In this document: one piece after another, positions 15,360 through 15,645 of the stretch
How positions within the stretch are numbered: position 1 is the first letter of the stretch
Layout: each line of letters opens with the position of its first letter
NCBI GenBank assembly: GCA_937892655.1
Contig: CALBJC010000020.1
Coordinates: 1 to 15,645 of the forward strand
Reading direction: 5' to 3'
DNA: 15,645 nucleotides
Source of the DNA: an uncultured Clostridia bacterium
GTDB lineage: Bacteria; Bacillota; Clostridia; Oscillospirales; Ruminococcaceae
Notes under the pieces: generated by a model
The model's database searches: none
The model's input: the letters and a program-made list of their open reading frames with translations, nothing else
What the model was told of the DNA's origin: nothing
Translations under genes and position numbers: made by a program

Positions 15360-15428
15360 ACCGTGGTAGACTCCCTACCTAAAGGGACAACTGTTGAATG
15401 TGTGACACTTTTGAAGCGTCAGATCGAT
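15360..15428 (+). pseudogene. Remnant of an rlmD/trmA-type C-terminus
   Basis: In the frame of the following ASCH gene, the sequence reads VDSLPKGTTVECVTLLKRQ. It aligns without gaps to VDLFPRTTHVESVVCLSRE of the rlmD product just upstream, with 9 of 19 identities, and fits the general C-terminal pattern of the family (VDMFPxTxHVExVxLL). No start codon with a ribosome binding site precedes it. GTTGAATGTGT (15393-15403) matches 10 of 11 bases of rlmD 14652-14662. I read it as the displaced original tail of rlmD; a chance or fused N-terminus of the ASCH protein is the alternative. Confidence 0.5.
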
Positions 15429-15645
15429 GTGCATGCAATGAGATTAGATCCTGCGCCGTTTGAAATGATAAAAAGCGGTATTAAAACTATTGAGCTTCGT
15501 TTATTTGATGAAAAGCGTCAGCAAATTAAAACAGGAGATGCGATAGTTTTTACAAATAATGTAAACGGAGAAACTCTTAATGCCAAAGTTGCAAAGTTGC
15601 ATAGGTTTAATTCTTTTAAAGAATTATATCAATCATTGCCGCTGC
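15429..15645 (+). CDS. ASCH-domain protein, partial at the window end
   Basis: The first 72 codons of a small ASCH-domain protein, a PUA-like fold thought to bind RNA or nucleotides. The N-terminus MHAMRLDPAPFEMIKSG and the motif GIKTIELRLFDEKR (GxKxxExR) are characteristic, followed by IKTGDAIVFTN. The likely start is GTG at 15429 (giving Met-His-Ala-Met) or ATG at 15438. Neither has a clear Shine-Dalgarno site, and the frame is open back to 15312 through the rlmD-tail fragment, so the true 5' end is uncertain and may have been disturbed by the rearrangement there. The C-terminus is outside the window. Confidence 0.75.
   Translation, partial: MHAMRLDPAPFEMIKSGIKTIELRLFDEKRQQIKTGDAIVFTNNVNGETLNAKVAKLHRFNSFKELYQSLPL

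Noticed and set aside
15365..15379. Hairpin GGTAG-ACTCC-CTACC as a terminator or recombination site
   Set aside because: The stem is only 5 base pairs with no T run, and it falls within the rlmD-tail fragment.
1..15645. CRISPR arrays, tRNA or rRNA genes, transposases or integrases
   Set aside because: Reading both strands I found no regularly spaced repeats, no tRNA- or rRNA-like sequence, and no recombinase gene in the window.

Overview
The window looks like a chromosomal stretch of a low-GC Gram-positive anaerobe of class Clostridia, probably Oscillospiraceae/Ruminococcus-like. The grounds are the AT-rich sequence, strong AAGGAGG-type ribosome binding sites, the recJ-relA-MBL hydrolase-hemZ gene order typical of Firmicutes, and the form of the purine genes. 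This is inferred from gene content; no rRNA marker is present.

Region 1 (1-4961, minus strand) is a purine biosynthesis operon read towards position 1: promoter, 43-codon leader peptide, intrinsic terminator, purE, a purF-like gene, purM, purN, a PurO-type IMP cyclohydrolase, and a stand-alone AICAR transformylase cut by the window edge. Three things stand out. A well-formed leader peptide ends exactly where a terminator hairpin begins, which suggests attenuation. The PurF homologue has glycine in place of the N-terminal cysteine nucleophile, has lost other glutaminase residues, yet keeps the Fe-S cysteines and the PRPP loop. The usual bifunctional PurH is replaced by two separate proteins.

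Region 2 (5052-6602, minus strand) is a two-gene membrane unit, an NfeD-family protein followed by an SPFH/stomatin-like protein, with its own promoter and a clear terminator.

The divergent intergenic region (6493-6888) has no gene. It holds two opposed promoters, a repeated dyad motif, and several AT-rich palindromes.

Region 3 (6822-15324, plus strand) is a tightly packed run from one good promoter: recJ, a bifunctional relA/spoT-type RSH gene, a metallo-beta-lactamase-fold hydrolase, hemZ, an rlmD/trmA-type 23S rRNA uracil methyltransferase, then a small gene resembling DUF6886. Genes overlap or nearly touch. apt and dtd, often part of this cluster in Firmicutes, are absent.

Region 4 (15325-15645) begins with a fragment that aligns without gaps to the C-terminus of the rlmD product and runs straight into an ASCH-domain gene cut by the window end. 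The second copy of the rlmD tail, with the DUF6886-like gene between the two, looks like an old insertion scar at the 3' end of rlmD.

Many start codons are set here by ribosome binding sites, and several differ from the longest open frame. The most novel candidates are the purE leader/attenuator, the nucleophile-less PurF, and the rlmD tail duplication.
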